Source of the DNA: Desulfobulbus propionicus
GTDB taxonomy: Bacteria > Desulfobacterota > Desulfobulbia > Desulfobulbales > Desulfobulbaceae
Direction: 5' to 3'
Assembly: GCA_002747135.1 (NCBI GenBank)
Contig: PDTE01000024.1
Span: forward strand, 1-64,000
Length of the DNA stretch: 64,000 bases
Positions 63,384-64,000 of the stretch are shown piece after piece. Below the pieces are notes generated by a model. It worked only from the letters and a program-made list of their open reading frames with translations. It was not told the DNA's origin and did not search any database. The first letter of the stretch is position 1. Every line of letters begins with the position of its first letter. The position numbers were made by a program, and so were the translations under genes.

Positions 63384-64000
63384 CTAATTGGACAGCAGGC
63401 TGACTATCCGATCCAGATCATCGCTTGAATAATACTCTATTTCCAGTTTTCCTCTTTTGCCGTTTTGGATGATTTTCACCTTGGTATCCAGGTAATTGGT
63501 TATTTGTCTGGCTATGGTTTTGCAATAGGAGCTTGGCAGTACCTCGCCAGGCATCATTTTACCGGGCACCTGTTTCGGGCTTTTGGCAGAAGGTGTTTTT
63601 CCCTTACACAGTTTCTCGGCAGCTCTGACAGAAAGTCCCTTAGTAATTATTATATCCCTCAGTTCCTGTAGTTGTCTCTGGTCATCTTTTAGACGCAGCA
63701 GCACCCTTGCGTGCCCCTCCGAGAGGGTGCCGGAAATTATGTCCTGCTGAATCACCTCAGGCAGATTAAGCAGGCGCAGTACATTAGTAATAGTGGATCT
63801 TTTTTTGCCAACCTTGCGAGCGATGTCCTCCTGAGACAAGGAAAATTCCTGGATAAGTCTGGTGTAGGCAAGGGCTTCTTCAATAGGGTTCAGGTCGTGA
63901 CGCTGAATATTCTCGATGAGAGCCAGCTCCAGGTTCGTACAGTCATCTCCGTTTTCCATAACGACAACTGGAACGTCTTCCCGGCCAGCCATTTTTGCGG
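63384..64000 (-). CDS. parB: Chromosome-partitioning protein ParB (partial)
   Basis: The reading frame continues past the window edge (AKMAGREDVPVVV), so the N-terminus with the CTPase start is missing. Present are LALIENIQRHDLNPIEEALAY, the helix-turn-helix SQEDIARKVGKKRSTITNVLRLL, and the C-terminal dimerisation tail (TKVKIIQNGKRGKLEIEYYSSDDLDRIV). ParB binds parS near the origin and segregates it. Its presence with dnaN/gyrB at the other end suggests an origin-proximal window. Confidence 0.95.
   Translation of the reverse strand, partial: AKMAGREDVPVVVMENGDDCTNLELALIENIQRHDLNPIEEALAYTRLIQEFSLSQEDIARKVGKKRSTITNVLRLLNLPEVIQQDIISGTLSEGHARVLLRLKDDQRQLQELRDIIITKGLSVRAAEKLCKGKTPSAKSPKQVPGKMMPGEVLPSSYCKTIARQITNYLDTKVKIIQNGKRGKLEIEYYSSDDLDRIVSLLSN

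Overview
The window looks like a chromosome segment of an anaerobic Desulfobacterota bacterium, probably close to the Desulfobulbales. The inference rests on gene content: a Proteobacteria-type GyrB/GyrA pair, a ferredoxin-fused EtfA with EtfB and an acyl-CoA dehydrogenase inside the fatty-acid operon, an rpmF-plsX-fabH cluster, a QueH-type epoxyqueuosine reductase, and a small SelW-like selenoprotein read through an in-frame UGA. dnaN-gyrB-gyrA at the left and parB cut by the right edge suggest an origin-proximal location. dnaA, parA, a clear DnaA-box cluster and a parS site were not seen.

Layout. 0.1-10.4 kb: a serine hydrolase (minus), then dnaN, gyrB, gyrA, gpsA and a META-domain lipoprotein (plus). 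10.6-19.1 kb: the selenoprotein, recN, a PP-loop ATPase, a tRNA nucleotidyltransferase-family gene, rlmE, yebC, ruvC, ruvA and ruvB (DNA repair and RNA processing). 19.1-22.3 kb: mnmA, an IS66 transposase remnant, rdgB and queH (minus), followed by two tRNA-Ser genes. 23.3-36.5 kb: a membrane protein with a DUF2304 partner, ribD, nrdR, rpiB, then a minus-strand lipid operon read rpmF-plsX-fabH-acd-etfB-etfA-fabG-acpP-fabF, preceded by yceD. 37-43.3 kb: a Mla-type lipid transport set (mlaE, mlaF, mlaD, mlaA), a K+ channel fused to a response-regulator receiver, thiL and an HD phosphohydrolase. 43.5-50.9 kb: surface-glycan genes (GT-C-like membrane proteins, gmd, GT4, GT2). 50.9-52.1 kb: a graveyard of ISNCY-like and IS3-like transposase remnants. 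52.1-63.9 kb: HDOD and GspE/PilB proteins, folA, pepP, rsmB, bioC, an SH3 protein and partial parB.

The most striking feature is that nearly every intergenic gap is filled with short dispersed repeats. Families A/A' and B are about 155-158 bp (family A also as a 108-bp core), end in GTAACTnnTCAC-type inverted repeats, and several copies are flanked by perfect or near-perfect 8-bp direct repeats. One 108-bp copy is nested inside an older copy. A decayed IS66-family transposase gene in the window ends in the same terminal sequence (GTAACTATTCACCCC), so I infer that the repeats are IS66-mobilised MITEs. They sit almost exactly at stop codons, supply the stop codons of several genes (gmd, fabF, the HD hydrolase), rewrite the MnmA C-terminus and appear to supply the RsmB start codon. 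Further repeat types are a long hairpin family (C), a shared 90-bp block (D) and a CTAG-bounded palindromic element (E) next to an IS4-type remnant.
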